From assembly GCA_027050775.1 (NCBI GenBank), contig JALUBH010000018.1, forward strand, positions 1-64,000: a stretch of 64,000 nt of DNA. Direction: 5' to 3'. A program made the translations under genes and the position numbers. The stretch is from Campylobacteraceae bacterium (GTDB lineage Bacteria > Campylobacterota > Campylobacteria > Campylobacterales > Sulfurospirillaceae). Shown here piece by piece: positions 42,436 through 53,593 of the stretch. A model generated the notes under the pieces. That model ran no database searches and was not told the origin of the DNA. It saw only the letters and a list, made by a program, of their open reading frames with translations. Numbering within the stretch: position 1 is the first letter of the stretch; the number at the start of each line of letters is the position of its first letter.

Positions 42436-42441
42436 ATTATA
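42436..42441 (-). promoter_or_regulatory. Predicted -10 box of the cbb3 operon
   Basis: TATAAT on the minus strand (GTACTATAATTC), placing the start near 42429 and a leader of about 48 nt. The flanks are very AT-rich. No FNR-like palindrome (TTGATnnnnATCAA) was found. Confidence 0.6.
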
Positions 42442-42495
42442 GTACAAACTTAATACGATAAAGCTTAATAAGATTAAATTTGTATTAAATGATTA

Positions 42496-43173
42496 TTAAA
42501 TTTTCAAATTAATTTTATATCCAAGACCCGGTATGTTTTCTATGAAATTTTTATCAGTTTTTCCTCTAACTCGCTTTACAAATGTTCTTATGGCTGCATC
42601 ACTGACATTTTTATTTGTCCATACATACTTTTTTAACTCTTCATGAAGTACATAAGTACCAAGATTTTTTACTAAAATAGAGATAAAAAGCAACTCTTTT
42701 TTGGTAAGAGGTATAGTTTTACCCTCTTTTATCAAAACTCTTGCTATTTTATCAAAATAATACCCATTTCCAAGATCAATCGTATCACCAAGAGAGAGTA
42801 TGTCTTTTGAGATATGTTCAAGCGTATCTAAAAGCTCATCGGTATCTATAGGTTTCATCAAGTACTTATCTATACCTATATTTATGGCACTCATTAGCCT
42901 CTGTTTTTCATCAAAAGCACTCAATACCACGATAGGTGTATCTCTAGATATTTTTTTGATCTCTTTAGACATCTCGAGGCCATCCAAGATAGGCATCATA
43001 ATATCAGTTATAACTATATCGGGTTTGTATTTTTGAAATTTTTTTAACCCTTCACTACCATCTCTTGCCAAAATAAAATTTTTAAATTCATCACTTATGG
43101 CTCTTTTTAACGCCAGTCTTATACTATTTTCATCTTCTACAAATAAAATCGTAAGACTTTTTAAATTATTCAT
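42496..43173 (-). CDS. OmpR-family response regulator
   Basis: 225 residues from the ATG at 43173, eight bases after AAAGGAG. Receiver domain (about 1-118): acidic pair in FVEDENS (about 11-17), phospho-acceptor Asp in DIVITDIMMP (about 53), Thr/Ser in VVLSAFD and Lys in YLMKPID (about 105). C-terminal winged helix (about 135-225) with LTKKELLFISILV and FVKRVRGKTDKNF. It pairs with the histidine kinase just upstream. Located between that kinase and the cbb3 operon; regulation of the latter is possible but not shown. Confidence 0.92.
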   Translation of the reverse strand: MNNLKSLTILFVEDENSIRLALKRAISDEFKNFILARDGSEGLKKFQKYKPDIVITDIMMPILDGLEMSKEIKKISRDTPIVVLSAFDEKQRLMSAINIGIDKYLMKPIDTDELLDTLEHISKDILSLGDTIDLGNGYYFDKIARVLIKEGKTIPLTKKELLFISILVKNLGTYVLHEELKKYVWTNKNVSDAAIRTFVKRVRGKTDKNFIENIPGLGYKINLKI

Positions 43174-43253
43174 ATTATTGTCTCCTTTGACTTGAGCAAA
43201 GCCCAAGTTAAATTCCTCTCACTAAAGCTTATGCTTTGCATAGAATATTTCAT
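43170..43253 (-). CDS. Possible 27-residue leader ORF between kinase and regulator
   Basis: An ATG overlapping the kinase stop (ATGA) opens a 27-codon frame, MKYSMQSISFSERNLTWALL then KSKETII, that ends at a TGA overlapping the regulator ATG. Its Shine-Dalgarno and start are an exact 20-nt copy of those of the regulator gene (43249-43268 and 43169-43188), so it arose by a local duplication. It may keep translation coupling across the 80-bp insertion, or be meaningless. Confidence 0.4.
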   Translation of the reverse strand: MKYSMQSISFSERNLTWALLKSKETII

Positions 43254-44347
43254 ATTATTGTCTCCTTTAGTGCGGGTATTTTAATTTCAAAAGTTGCACC
43301 ATTTTTATTATTATAGACTTTTATACTTCCACCCATACTTTTTTTTATTATCATTTCACTCATATATAGTCCCAATCCTGTCCCCTCACTTGAGTGCTTC
43401 GTGGTAAAATATGGATCAAATACCTTGTCTATAATATTTTCATCTATACCTTTAGCGTTGTCACTATAAGTCACAACCATATTTTGCCTCTCGTCTGTCT
43501 CAATTACAATCAAAATCTCTCTTTTTTTGATTTTTCTTTGGTTAAAAGCATCTTTCGAATTATTTATTAAATTTAATATAACTTGATTAAATTCATTGAA
43601 ATATCCACATACAAGAGCATTTTTTTTACTTTTTACCTCTACATGTAGAGAGTGCTGCTGTATGGTTCCTTGCATCATTCTTAGGAGCTTATCTACTGCA
43701 TTTTGCACCGAAAATCTCTCTTTTTCCTTATTTGGACTAAAAAAATTCCTAAAATCCTCAATGGTACTCGACATCTTTTTTATCACATCTTTTGAATGCT
43801 CATAACTCTCAAGAAAATCATTCTGCGATTTGTCTGATAAGAAGAGTTTTTTCATCTGATAAACAGTAATACCGAGCTCATTTAGAGGTTGGCGCCACTG
43901 GTGCGCGATATTGCCTATCATCTCTCCCATAGCAGCAAGTCTTGATTGCTGAAAAAGGAACCTGTCTTTTTCTTGCATCTCGCGAGCCAACTCTACACTC
44001 TCAGTCACATCATACCTTATAGCTATAAACTCCTCTATGTCGCCTTTTTTATCTAAAATGGGTATCACAGTTGTGTTAACATAGAGCGTTTTACCGTTTT
44101 TTGAGAGGTTTTTTACCATCGCTTTATATGTCTTTTTAGCTAAAATAGTATCCCAAAGACTTTTAAAAATCTCTTTTGGAACATCAGGATGTCTGACGAT
44201 ATTATGGTTTTTACCTATAAGTTCTTCTCTTGAATACTCAAATATTTTACAAAACTCATCATTTGCAAAAGTTATAATACCATTTATGTCTGTTTTTGAA
44301 ACTATATTACTCTGTTCTATGGCATCTTTATATTGAGCTAAAGTCAT
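43250..44347 (-). CDS. PAS-domain sensor histidine kinase
   Basis: 365 residues, no transmembrane helix, so cytoplasmic. PAS domain (about 10-125, with ITFANDEFCKIFEYSREELIG and GKTLYVNTTVIPI), a short coiled coil, H-box GNIAHQWRQPLNE (His about 152, the HWRQPL type common in Campylobacterota), then the HATPase core with N-box NLINNSKDAF, G1 YSDNAKGID and G2 GTGLGLYMS (about 335). The start overlaps the upstream TauE-like stop as ATGA. The signal is unknown; PAS suggests redox, oxygen or small-molecule sensing. Confidence 0.9.
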   Translation of the reverse strand: MTLAQYKDAIEQSNIVSKTDINGIITFANDEFCKIFEYSREELIGKNHNIVRHPDVPKEIFKSLWDTILAKKTYKAMVKNLSKNGKTLYVNTTVIPILDKKGDIEEFIAIRYDVTESVELAREMQEKDRFLFQQSRLAAMGEMIGNIAHQWRQPLNELGITVYQMKKLFLSDKSQNDFLESYEHSKDVIKKMSSTIEDFRNFFSPNKEKERFSVQNAVDKLLRMMQGTIQQHSLHVEVKSKKNALVCGYFNEFNQVILNLINNSKDAFNQRKIKKREILIVIETDERQNMVVTYSDNAKGIDENIIDKVFDPYFTTKHSSEGTGLGLYMSEMIIKKSMGGSIKVYNNKNGATFEIKIPALKETII

Positions 44348-45033
44348 TTTAGTCCACTAACAACTGACATATATCCAAGATACGACATATATATTCCATA
44401 CAAAATAATTACAATAGAAGCTATCTTTATCATGATTTCTCTAAAACCACTTCCCTTTAAAAATCCTACGATATATCCAAAACCCAAGAGTGCCGGCATA
44501 GTAGAGAGTCCAAATATCAACATCGTAAAACCACCCCAGAGGATTGAGCCTGTTGTTGCAGCAGATACTGCAAAAAAGTAAACCAGCCCACAAGGCAAAA
44601 AGCCGTTTAACATACCTAAACCATAAAAACTATATATGCTCTTAGAGTGAATCAAATGTGAAAAGATATTTTTTACAAAATCATTTGTGGCAAGTGAAGA
44701 TTCGAGTGAAGTTAAAAATCTTATTTTTCCCATCAGCGAAAAGCCCATAAAAACCATAAATATACCGATAAAGAAGTAGAAGTACCCCATAGATGTTGTA
44801 GAAAATGCAACTACACTCCCCAAAGCTCCTGAAGCCATACCTATGAGTATATAGGATGTAATTCTGCCCAAACTATAAAAAGCATGGGAGGTAAATTGTC
44901 TGAATTTTGAAGATTTAGCATCTATTTTTGAGCTACTGTATGCGACTATAAAACCACCACACATACCTATACAATGACCAAGGCTTCCTAAAAAGGCTAC
45001 TATCACTATGGTAGAAATATTTATAGTATCTAT
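44344..45033 (-). CDS. TauE/SafE (UreH-like) membrane protein, probable AUA start
   Basis: 229 residues if started at the ATA at 45033 (IDTINISTIVIVAFLGS...), which lies eight bases after GAGG and follows the carA stop by 12 bp; 220 residues if from the GTG at 45006, which has no Shine-Dalgarno and would cut the first helix. Six transmembrane helices. GHCIGMCGG (Cys and His in helix 1) and NGFLPCGLVY (Pro-Cys in helix 4) are the signature of the UreH/DsbD-like TauE group linked to cytochrome c or cbb3 maturation and metal handling. It overlaps the histidine kinase gene. Confidence 0.8.
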   Translation of the reverse strand: MDTINISTIVIVAFLGSLGHCIGMCGGFIVAYSSSKIDAKSSKFRQFTSHAFYSLGRITSYILIGMASGALGSVVAFSTTSMGYFYFFIGIFMVFMGFSLMGKIRFLTSLESSLATNDFVKNIFSHLIHSKSIYSFYGLGMLNGFLPCGLVYFFAVSAATTGSILWGGFTMLIFGLSTMPALLGFGYIVGFLKGSGFREIMIKIASIVIILYGIYMSYLGYMSVVSGLK

Positions 45034-45045
45034 GTGATTATCCTC

Positions 45046-46176
45046 TTATAATCTCTGCACAAATTCTCTAAATATGTACTTACTGTCATGCGGTCCAGGA
45101 CTAGCTTCAGGATGGTGTTGCACTGAAAAAATAGGTTCATCATTATAATCAACACCCTCTATAGTATTATCAAATAGATTTTTATGTGTAATCTTTGCAA
45201 TAGAACAGATAGACTCAGGTACATTATAGTTGTGATTTTGTGCTGTTATCTCAACTATTTTGTTGTTCTCATTTCTAACGGGATGATTTCCTCCATGCTG
45301 TCCAAAAGCCAACTTATATGTTGGATGTCCATGCGCTATACTTAAAAGCTGGTGACCCAAGCAGATGGCAAACATTGGTATATCGGCATCTATCAGCTTT
45401 TTGATTTTTTCCACTTCTTTTTTATAAAACATAGGATCACCAGGCCCATTTGATAGAAAAACACCATCTATGTTGCTATCTTCATACCTTTTTATCAAAT
45501 CATCTGGATTAAAATCGCTTGGAACAACTTCAACGCTCAAGCCTGCTTCGCAAAGTTCATTTAGTATATTTCTTTTTACACCAAAATCAATCACTACGAT
45601 TTTCTTCTTTGCATCATCTTTTAGTTCATTGTACTTTTGCCCAATATTGTCCCAAGCACCACTTGTGTGCATGTATCTCTCATCAGTGCTAACCTCTTGT
45701 ATGAAATCAACCTCTTCTATCCTAGGAAAAGATTCGAGTATCTTTTTGAGCTCATTCTTATCTGAAATCTCAGTAGAAGCTATCATCATCTTAGCTCCAA
45801 AATCTCGTATCTGCTTTGTTAAAAATCTCGTATCTATATCGCAAATACCTATGGCTTCATTTTTCAAAATAAATTCATCTAAAGAACCTTGTGCTCTAAA
45901 GTTTGAAAATTCTTTATTGTAGTTTCGCACTATCATGCCGCTTGCATGTACGGCTTTGCTCTCCATATCATCATCATTAACACCAACTATACCAATCTCC
46001 GGCATAGTAAAAACAACATACTGCCCGGCATAGCTAGGATCACTCATAATCTCTTGATAACCGCTCATAGAGGTATTAAAAACTATCTCGCCCACTCTTG
46101 TACCATCACTACCAAAGCTCTTCGCTTCTAAAAATATACCACTTTCGATATATATCCAAACAGGCTTTAAGCTCAT
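45046..46176 (-). CDS. carA: Carbamoyl-phosphate synthase small subunit
   Basis: 376 residues. N-terminal domain (about 1-150) and a C-terminal class I glutamine amidotransferase: FLSNGPGDP (about 244), catalytic Cys in FAICLGHQLL (about 274), and the His/Glu pair in VQHHPEASPG (about 359). It supplies ammonia from glutamine to CarB for arginine and pyrimidine synthesis. carB is not in this window. ATGA overlap with the DUF507 gene before it. Confidence 0.95.
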   Translation of the reverse strand: MSLKPVWIYIESGIFLEAKSFGSDGTRVGEIVFNTSMSGYQEIMSDPSYAGQYVVFTMPEIGIVGVNDDDMESKAVHASGMIVRNYNKEFSNFRAQGSLDEFILKNEAIGICDIDTRFLTKQIRDFGAKMMIASTEISDKNELKKILESFPRIEEVDFIQEVSTDERYMHTSGAWDNIGQKYNELKDDAKKKIVVIDFGVKRNILNELCEAGLSVEVVPSDFNPDDLIKRYEDSNIDGVFLSNGPGDPMFYKKEVEKIKKLIDADIPMFAICLGHQLLSIAHGHPTYKLAFGQHGGNHPVRNENNKIVEITAQNHNYNVPESICSIAKITHKNLFDNTIEGVDYNDEPIFSVQHHPEASPGPHDSKYIFREFVQRL

Positions 46177-46727
46177 AGCGCCATGCCTCTTCTTTTCAGT
46201 TCCTCTTCATAGAGTTTTTCAAAAACAAGATCATACTCTGCTGAACCTGGTATAAGTTTTCTTTTATAATTATCTATTTGATCGGCAACAGCATCTTCTA
46301 TGCCTTCAAAATTCTCAAGATAGTTCTCTATTGAGGTATAAATAACATTTTTTACTCTATTTTCTGAAACCGAGTAATCTATTAAGTTTTCTTTCCAAAG
46401 AGTCTCAAGTATCTTGTGAGAAACTTCGCTAAATCTATCCTCGTAGGATAAAATTACGCCATACTCTTTAGCTAGTTTCTTTTTTACAAGCCAAAACATA
46501 CTTCGCCTGTCAACTTGACGAAACTCTATCTCATCATCATTATCATCGAGTATATCATCAACTCGCTCTTCAAGAGCAATCTCTTTTTCTATATTTTCAT
46601 TCAGTATATCGTTTGAAACTTTGGCAACCGGCTCTAGTCCTTGCAACAACTTTATAAAACCGCTATTTAACATATCAATCGCTATTTTATTTGCAATATA
46701 GGGTGCATGAGGTAATCTGACTTTCAT
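46173..46727 (-). CDS. DUF507 family protein
   Basis: 184 residues from the ATG at 46727, seven bases after AAGG. The N-terminus MKVRLPHAPYIANKIAIDML and the C-terminal repeat-like half (KKLAKEYGVILSYEDRFSEV...NYLENFEGIEDAV) mark DUF507, with an acidic middle (about 45-70). The family is frequent next to carA in Campylobacterota. Function unknown. First gene of the run to the response regulator. Confidence 0.8.
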   Translation of the reverse strand: MKVRLPHAPYIANKIAIDMLNSGFIKLLQGLEPVAKVSNDILNENIEKEIALEERVDDILDDNDDEIEFRQVDRRSMFWLVKKKLAKEYGVILSYEDRFSEVSHKILETLWKENLIDYSVSENRVKNVIYTSIENYLENFEGIEDAVADQIDNYKRKLIPGSAEYDLVFEKLYEEELKRRGMAL

Positions 46728-46833
46728 CAATCAACCTTATTATTTTAGATTTTTTACATTTTATCTAAAGTTAGGTAAATATCTGTTTATGTGCAAATTT
46801 GTCACAAAAATATTTTTTACCGGCTATGCCTGT

Positions 46834-47448
46834 TTATCTTCTTAAAATCAAAAAACCACCTATAAATACCATAACACTTCCTGCTGCTATATTTATGATA
46901 TTTTGTGTTCTTTTTTTCTTTATAGATTCTTTTGCTTTTGAGGCAAAATAAGCATATAGTGTGAGCACACACAGAAGGGTGCCTAGCACTAAAAAAGAGA
47001 CCAAAATTATATCTTCAAAAGCTAGGTTAGATAAATCGATAAAAGTCGGCAAAAATCCTACATAAAAAGCTATCACTTTTGGATTGCTAAGAGAGATAAA
47101 CAATCCAGCAAAAAAATCTCCAACAAAACTGTTACTTTTTTTTATATTTGTATCAAAATATGAAGTTTTTGACATATATATTTTAAGTCCTAGATATATA
47201 AGATAGATACCTCCTAAGATTTTTATGACGGTAAAAACTGTTGAAAAATTTGAGGCGATAATACTCAAACCGAAAATTGCAAGGAGTAAAAAGGTCACAT
47301 CTCCCAAAACCATGCCCACAGACATAATCACAGCATGTGAAAAGCCAGAACTAAGGGCTCTTGAAACAATAGCCAAAACACCTGGTCCCGGTGTTGCCAT
47401 AAAGATAAATAAAACACCGATAAAAGTTAAGATGCTAAATAAATTCAA
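46834..47448 (-). CDS. LysE-family amino-acid exporter
   Basis: 204 residues with six transmembrane helices. The N-terminal FIFMATPGPGVLAIVSRAL (about 14-32) is the GPG signature of the LysE/RhtB family, and FISLSNPKVIAFYVGFLP (about 118-135) the second. It exports an amino acid or related metabolite of unknown identity. TTG start; three bases after the DUF4126 gene. Confidence 0.85.
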   Translation of the reverse strand: MNLFSILTFIGVLFIFMATPGPGVLAIVSRALSSGFSHAVIMSVGMVLGDVTFLLLAIFGLSIIASNFSTVFTVIKILGGIYLIYLGLKIYMSKTSYFDTNIKKSNSFVGDFFAGLFISLSNPKVIAFYVGFLPTFIDLSNLAFEDIILVSFLVLGTLLCVLTLYAYFASKAKESIKKKRTQNIINIAAGSVMVFIGGFLILRR

Positions 47449-47451
47449 ATT

Positions 47452-48105
47452 TTATTCTTTTGGTATCTCGTCTATTTGCATCGAATGGTTTGAGTCTTTT
47501 TTGGAGCTAAAAATTCTGCCGATAAACCCAAAAACTCTTTTTATGCCCCTCCATAGCTTAGGAAGAAGCCAAGCAGCAAACAAGATAAAAACAATCAGTG
47601 CCACTAGAAAAAATATCGGGTGATTCAATGCTGCCCAAAGACCTGCAAAAACCGATAAATCTTCCGCTATACTCGCGCCCCAGTTTGTAAATGGTTCGGG
47701 AGAGGTGTTTATGAGCACTCTACTACCTGCTTTTGTGGCATGAGTTGTGGCAGCAAGTCCTCCACCAAGAATCGCAGCACTAATCTGCGCAGCACTACCC
47801 ATGTCCCCCATAGCACCGGCGGCTAAAAGTGCGCCTGCAGGAATCCTGACAAAAGTATGAATGGCATCCCAGCCTGTATCGACACCTGGTATTTTATCTG
47901 CAAAAAACTCTACACAATACATAAACCCTGCAGCACCTATCACTAATGGATTGCTTAAAACATGTAACTCGGGAGGTAATACGAAAGCTCCGTTGAGAGC
48001 ACTAAAACCAAGTATAAATATGGTAGCATATAGGTTTATACCACTAGCCCAAGATGCCCCCATTGCAAGCGATATAGAGTGAATAATATCATTATAATTT
48101 TCCAT
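47452..48105 (-). CDS. DUF4126 family membrane protein
   Basis: 217 residues. Four to five transmembrane helices and the internal pseudo-repeat of Gly/Ala-rich segments (SLAMGASWASGINLYATIF; DTGWDAIHTFVRIPAGALLA; GGGLAATTHATKAGSR) typical of DUF4126. A C-terminal cytoplasmic tail is charged. Function unknown. One base after the motE-like gene. Confidence 0.75.
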   Translation of the reverse strand: MENYNDIIHSISLAMGASWASGINLYATIFILGFSALNGAFVLPPELHVLSNPLVIGAAGFMYCVEFFADKIPGVDTGWDAIHTFVRIPAGALLAAGAMGDMGSAAQISAAILGGGLAATTHATKAGSRVLINTSPEPFTNWGASIAEDLSVFAGLWAALNHPIFFLVALIVFILFAAWLLPKLWRGIKRVFGFIGRIFSSKKDSNHSMQIDEIPKE

Positions 48106-48106
48106 A

Positions 48107-48634
48107 CTATTTCCCTTTTTTCTTTATAATAAAAGGTGGCCCCTGCTTTAGCCTTAATGTTATCTTTGAAGCTTTCATAGGATCCATTTTGGCCAATATC
48201 TTTGATATTTTCTTAGCCGAAAGTGTAAATATAATAGAAGTTGCCTGAACAGTATCCATATCTTCAAAAACACCAGCAGCTGCCGAATCTTTCATTTTAC
48301 TATATGTTTCGCTGAGTTTATTATTTTTTGCACTTTTTATAAGATTTAAAAGTTTTTTATTTTGGGCTATTAGCTCTTCAATATGCTTTTGCTTCTTCTC
48401 AAGTTGGGCTTTTTTGTCATCTAGTTTTCTATTTTCTCCCTCTATATGAGCTTTTTGCTTATCAAATAAAGCATTTGTTGCTGCTTTTAAGGCTTCAAAA
48501 GATTGTCTTGCATCATCCACTTTCTCTATGTCTTTGAGTATTTCTGATTTTCTACTTTCAAATATTTGATTACAATCTACACTACTTGCATAAGAAGAGA
48601 GGGCTAATAATAGTATAAAAAAAATGCTTCTCAT
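48107..48634 (-). CDS. MotE-like flagellar motor protein
   Basis: 175 residues: signal peptide (about 1-17), a long coiled coil (about 40-110) and a C-terminal MgtE-N-like helical domain containing AAGVFEDMDTVQATSIIFTL and KISKILAKMDP, as in the periplasmic chaperone MotE that supports MotC or PflA/B-type scaffolds in Campylobacterota. The neighbouring fliJ-like gene overlaps as ATGA, which supports a flagellar role. Confidence 0.7.
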   Translation of the reverse strand: MRSIFFILLLALSSYASSVDCNQIFESRKSEILKDIEKVDDARQSFEALKAATNALFDKQKAHIEGENRKLDDKKAQLEKKQKHIEELIAQNKKLLNLIKSAKNNKLSETYSKMKDSAAAGVFEDMDTVQATSIIFTLSAKKISKILAKMDPMKASKITLRLKQGPPFIIKKKGK

Positions 48635-49050
48635 CGTTTATTCCTTTTAAAGAGTAGAGTTGACACTTCATCTAACTCTTTTTGTTCATCTTTTTTTATC
48701 TTTTTTAGTTTTTTACTTATCTCTTGTTCTTCAAGATATTTCATCTTTTCGTGCTCTAATTTTGCCTTTTTATATTCATCATATTTTTGCGATAATTCCA
48801 AATTTTTCTTATTTAAATCACTTCTTTGTCTATCTTTTTGAAGATTTAGCACACTTCTTTTTTGCGTATAGACATTAAACTCCTTGATAGTCCCGTTTTG
48901 AGGAATAACCAAAACACCTATATCGCGATATATCTCTGATATCTCTCTTTCTATCCTTTTTATCTCGGATTTAATAATAAAAAGTTCGCTCTCTATCTTA
49001 TCTAGTTTTTGCTTATTTATCTTACATATCTTAGAGTAAATTATCGGCAT
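48631..49050 (-). CDS. FliJ-like flagellar export coiled-coil protein
   Basis: 139 residues, almost all Lys/Glu-rich heptads: a two-helix coiled coil of the FliJ/CdsO type, with no other feature. FliJ binds the export gate and the FliI ATPase in type III flagellar secretion. The name rests on length, coiled-coil character and overlap with the motE-like gene, since sequence identity is low in this family. Confidence 0.6.
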   Translation of the reverse strand: MPIIYSKICKINKQKLDKIESELFIIKSEIKRIEREISEIYRDIGVLVIPQNGTIKEFNVYTQKRSVLNLQKDRQRSDLNKKNLELSQKYDEYKKAKLEHEKMKYLEEQEISKKLKKIKKDEQKELDEVSTLLFKRNKR

Positions 49051-49057
49051 ACTTATT

Positions 49058-51167
<2,110 letters not shown>

Positions 51168-51256
51168 AACTTACCTACTTGTCTTTTTGCTTGAGGAAAA
51201 CTAGGCTTCTTGCATAATTTTCGCTCTATTCTATCCAAAAGTAACTTTTTGTTTCT

Positions 51257-52453
51257 TTAGCGAACCAAATTTCCCCAAATCAATATCTTGCCATATCTAT
51301 ATCCCCACAATAAAAACAGGACTAACCATGCGCTAATCGATATATCAAATACAAAACCCATGCCCCAGTTTAATGCTACATTTAGACTAAAAACTGTTCT
51401 TAAAATAAGAATAAATTGAACAAATAAAAATATATTTTTAGCAAAATTATCTGCATGTGGTGATAGCCCTGAGTGGCCAAGCACTACCCTGGTACCAAAA
51501 CCTATAAAAACTGTAGTCAAAAAACCCAGTGCCACAAGATGTATACCTAAAAAGTAGAAATCCAAACCATACATAAACTCAACAAATAGACTAACTGATG
51601 AGAGCATAAAAGCTAAAGGCAACCAAAAAAGCCCCAAGTGCAAAACCCATAAAATAGCTGGCGTACTGGGTTTTACAAGTTTCCATCTTAGAAATTCTCT
51701 TAACATATAAACCCCGATAAGCGCATCCAAAGATGCTTCTAATATCTTCGCTAAATAAAAATTTTCAAAAAAAGAAGATGTGGTTTTTAAGATAAAAAAC
51801 AAAAATACAAAAGCTACAAATCTACTATCTTTTGGCTCCATCGAGTGTGAAAAAAATGGAATCATCCTTTGAGCAACACTAAAAGTTAAAAATGTAAGGT
51901 AAAGATAAAATGATACATCAACTGCAAAATTTCCAACACCAACACCAAGAGTAACAGCTAAAAAAAGAATCTGTCCAAAAGCACCAAAATAAAGAGCGTT
52001 CAAAATCCAAAAAGAGTCTTTTTTGTTTACCGAATGACCTTTTTTATAAATCATCTGTAATTGAAAAACTACAAAAGCAAATACAAAAAAGTTGTAAAGC
52101 ATGGCTAAAGCCACAAAGATTTCAGAAATAAACATAGAAATTAAAAATAATATAGTGCCAATAACGCTAGCATAAAAAAGTCTGGTATAAAAAACTTTTG
52201 CTACAGTTTCACTCTGGTTAAATCTAGGAAAAGTTGTAAATAAAAAACCTATAAAAAAGTTAGTAAAAACCAAAAAGATGAGTGAATAGGAGTGGAAAAG
52301 AGGCACCGGCATCTTTAAGCTAACCACACCTTTATATGCCAACATAAATATAAGCATAAAAACTATAGCATTAATTACGCCCAATATAAAAAACGGTTGA
52401 TGCGGTTGCGATAAAAAGTAACTCTCTTTTTTCATCTGTTTTGTAAAAATCAT
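51257..52453 (-). CDS. nnrS: NnrS-family haem-copper membrane protein
   Basis: 398 residues with twelve predicted transmembrane helices. PHQPFFILG (about 17-25) at the start and the later HSMEPKDSRF and GHSGLSPHADN are hallmarks of NnrS, a protein that protects against nitric oxide, often encoded with NO-responsive genes. It is divergent from porGDAB across a 174-bp space. Role by homology. Confidence 0.85.
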   Translation of the reverse strand: MIFTKQMKKESYFLSQPHQPFFILGVINAIVFMLIFMLAYKGVVSLKMPVPLFHSYSLIFLVFTNFFIGFLFTTFPRFNQSETVAKVFYTRLFYASVIGTILFLISMFISEIFVALAMLYNFFVFAFVVFQLQMIYKKGHSVNKKDSFWILNALYFGAFGQILFLAVTLGVGVGNFAVDVSFYLYLTFLTFSVAQRMIPFFSHSMEPKDSRFVAFVFLFFILKTTSSFFENFYLAKILEASLDALIGVYMLREFLRWKLVKPSTPAILWVLHLGLFWLPLAFMLSSVSLFVEFMYGLDFYFLGIHLVALGFLTTVFIGFGTRVVLGHSGLSPHADNFAKNIFLFVQFILILRTVFSLNVALNWGMGFVFDISISAWLVLFLLWGYRYGKILIWGNLVR

Positions 52454-52506
52454 ATCTCACTCTTTTTTTAAAATGGCAAGATTATATCAAAAAAAATGAT
52501 ATTAAA

Positions 52507-52519
52507 GCTTAACTTAAGC
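52507..52519. promoter_or_regulatory. 13-bp palindrome between nnrS and porG
   Basis: GCTTAACTTAAGC is a perfect palindrome about a central C, 54 bp upstream of the nnrS ATG and 109 bp upstream of porG. It is followed by an imperfect hairpin (AATAAGAC...GTCCTATT). A binding site for a dimeric regulator is possible; the regulator is unknown. A CATAAT at 52609 is a candidate -10 for por. Confidence 0.4.
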
Positions 52520-52627
52520 CGTCTTTTCATAGAATAAGACAATTTTCGTCCTATTTATATTCTCCAGAGTCTTAAATCCCTATTTTATGGTATTTAAAAC
52601 TGTGATGAGCATAATAAAGGAGATAGT

Positions 52628-53185
52628 ATGTTAGAGATAAGATGGCATAGTCGTGCCGGACAAGGTGCGGTTACCGGAGCTAAAGGCTTGGGTGATGTTG
52701 TAGCAAATACAGGCAAAGAGGTGCAGGCATTTGCTTTTTATGGTTCAGCCAAAAGAGGTGCTGCGATGACAGCCTATAACCGGATAGATGATGAACCTAT
52801 CATAAATCATGAAAAGTTTATGAAGCCTGATTATGTGCTTGTGATTGATCCGGCTCTTGCATTTTCGGCTGACATAACTGCAAATGAAAAAGAAAATACA
52901 AAGTATATCATCACTACTCATCACACCAAAGAAGAGTTGCTAGAATTGATTCCAAAGCTTAAAGGAAAATCCGTACATGTAGTCGATTGTATGAAAATAT
53001 CTATGGACACCATAGGCAGAGCCATACCAAATACTCCTATGCTAGGAGCCCTCATGAAAGTCTCGGAAATGTTCGAGATAGAGTATTTTAAAAATGCAAT
53101 GCTTAAAGTTTTGAGTAAATTTCCACAAAAAATTATAGATGCAAATATGACCGCGATAACTCGTGCATATAACAAAGTCAAATAG
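52628..53185 (+). CDS. porG: Pyruvate:ferredoxin oxidoreductase gamma subunit
   Basis: 185 residues, of the POR_C/gamma family: RWHSRAGQGAVTGAKGLGDV (about 4-23), FAFYGSAKRGAAMTAYNRID (about 36-55) and GRAIPNTPMLGAL (about 138-150). It closes the CoA-binding site in the four-subunit PorGDAB complex, which in autotrophs fixes CO2 from acetyl-CoA into pyruvate. First gene of the por operon, 12 bp before porD, with a GGAG Shine-Dalgarno. Confidence 0.93.
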   Translation: MLEIRWHSRAGQGAVTGAKGLGDVVANTGKEVQAFAFYGSAKRGAAMTAYNRIDDEPIINHEKFMKPDYVLVIDPALAFSADITANEKENTKYIITTHHTKEELLELIPKLKGKSVHVVDCMKISMDTIGRAIPNTPMLGALMKVSEMFEIEYFKNAMLKVLSKFPQKIIDANMTAITRAYNKVK

Positions 53186-53197
53186 AAAGGAAGAAGT

Positions 53198-53593
53198 ATG
53201 GAATACAAAGGATGGGATCAGGTTGAAGCAGGTGCAGTTCTTCCTTCATTTAGCCAAAAGAGTTGCGATGTAGTAAACCAAAAACAAGAAGAGAGAAATT
53301 ATGCGGATACAAATTCGTACACAGCGAGTGTTTCCGACTGGCGAGTCTTCAAGCCTGTATTTAACAAAGATGTTTGTATAGACTGTCAAAATTGTTGGGT
53401 TTTTTGCCCAGATACGGCGATTGTTTCAAGAGACAAAGCTATGCTAGGGATTGATTATGATCATTGTAAAGGGTGTGGAATTTGTGCAGAAGTTTGCCCG
53501 ACAAATCCAAAATCACTCATAATGTTTTTTGAAAACGAAGAAAACGAAGAAGTGCTTTCACAATGGCCAGAAAAAAAGAAGAAGGAAAAGTAA
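53198..53593 (+). CDS. porD: Pyruvate:ferredoxin oxidoreductase delta subunit (2x4Fe-4S)
   Basis: 131 residues. Two 4Fe-4S motifs: CIDCQNCWVFCP (about 62-73) and CKGCGICAEVCP (about 89-100). It carries electrons between the TPP site and external ferredoxin. The stop overlaps the porA start as TAATG. The last ten residues are Lys/Glu-rich. Confidence 0.93.
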   Translation: MEYKGWDQVEAGAVLPSFSQKSCDVVNQKQEERNYADTNSYTASVSDWRVFKPVFNKDVCIDCQNCWVFCPDTAIVSRDKAMLGIDYDHCKGCGICAEVCPTNPKSLIMFFENEENEEVLSQWPEKKKKEK

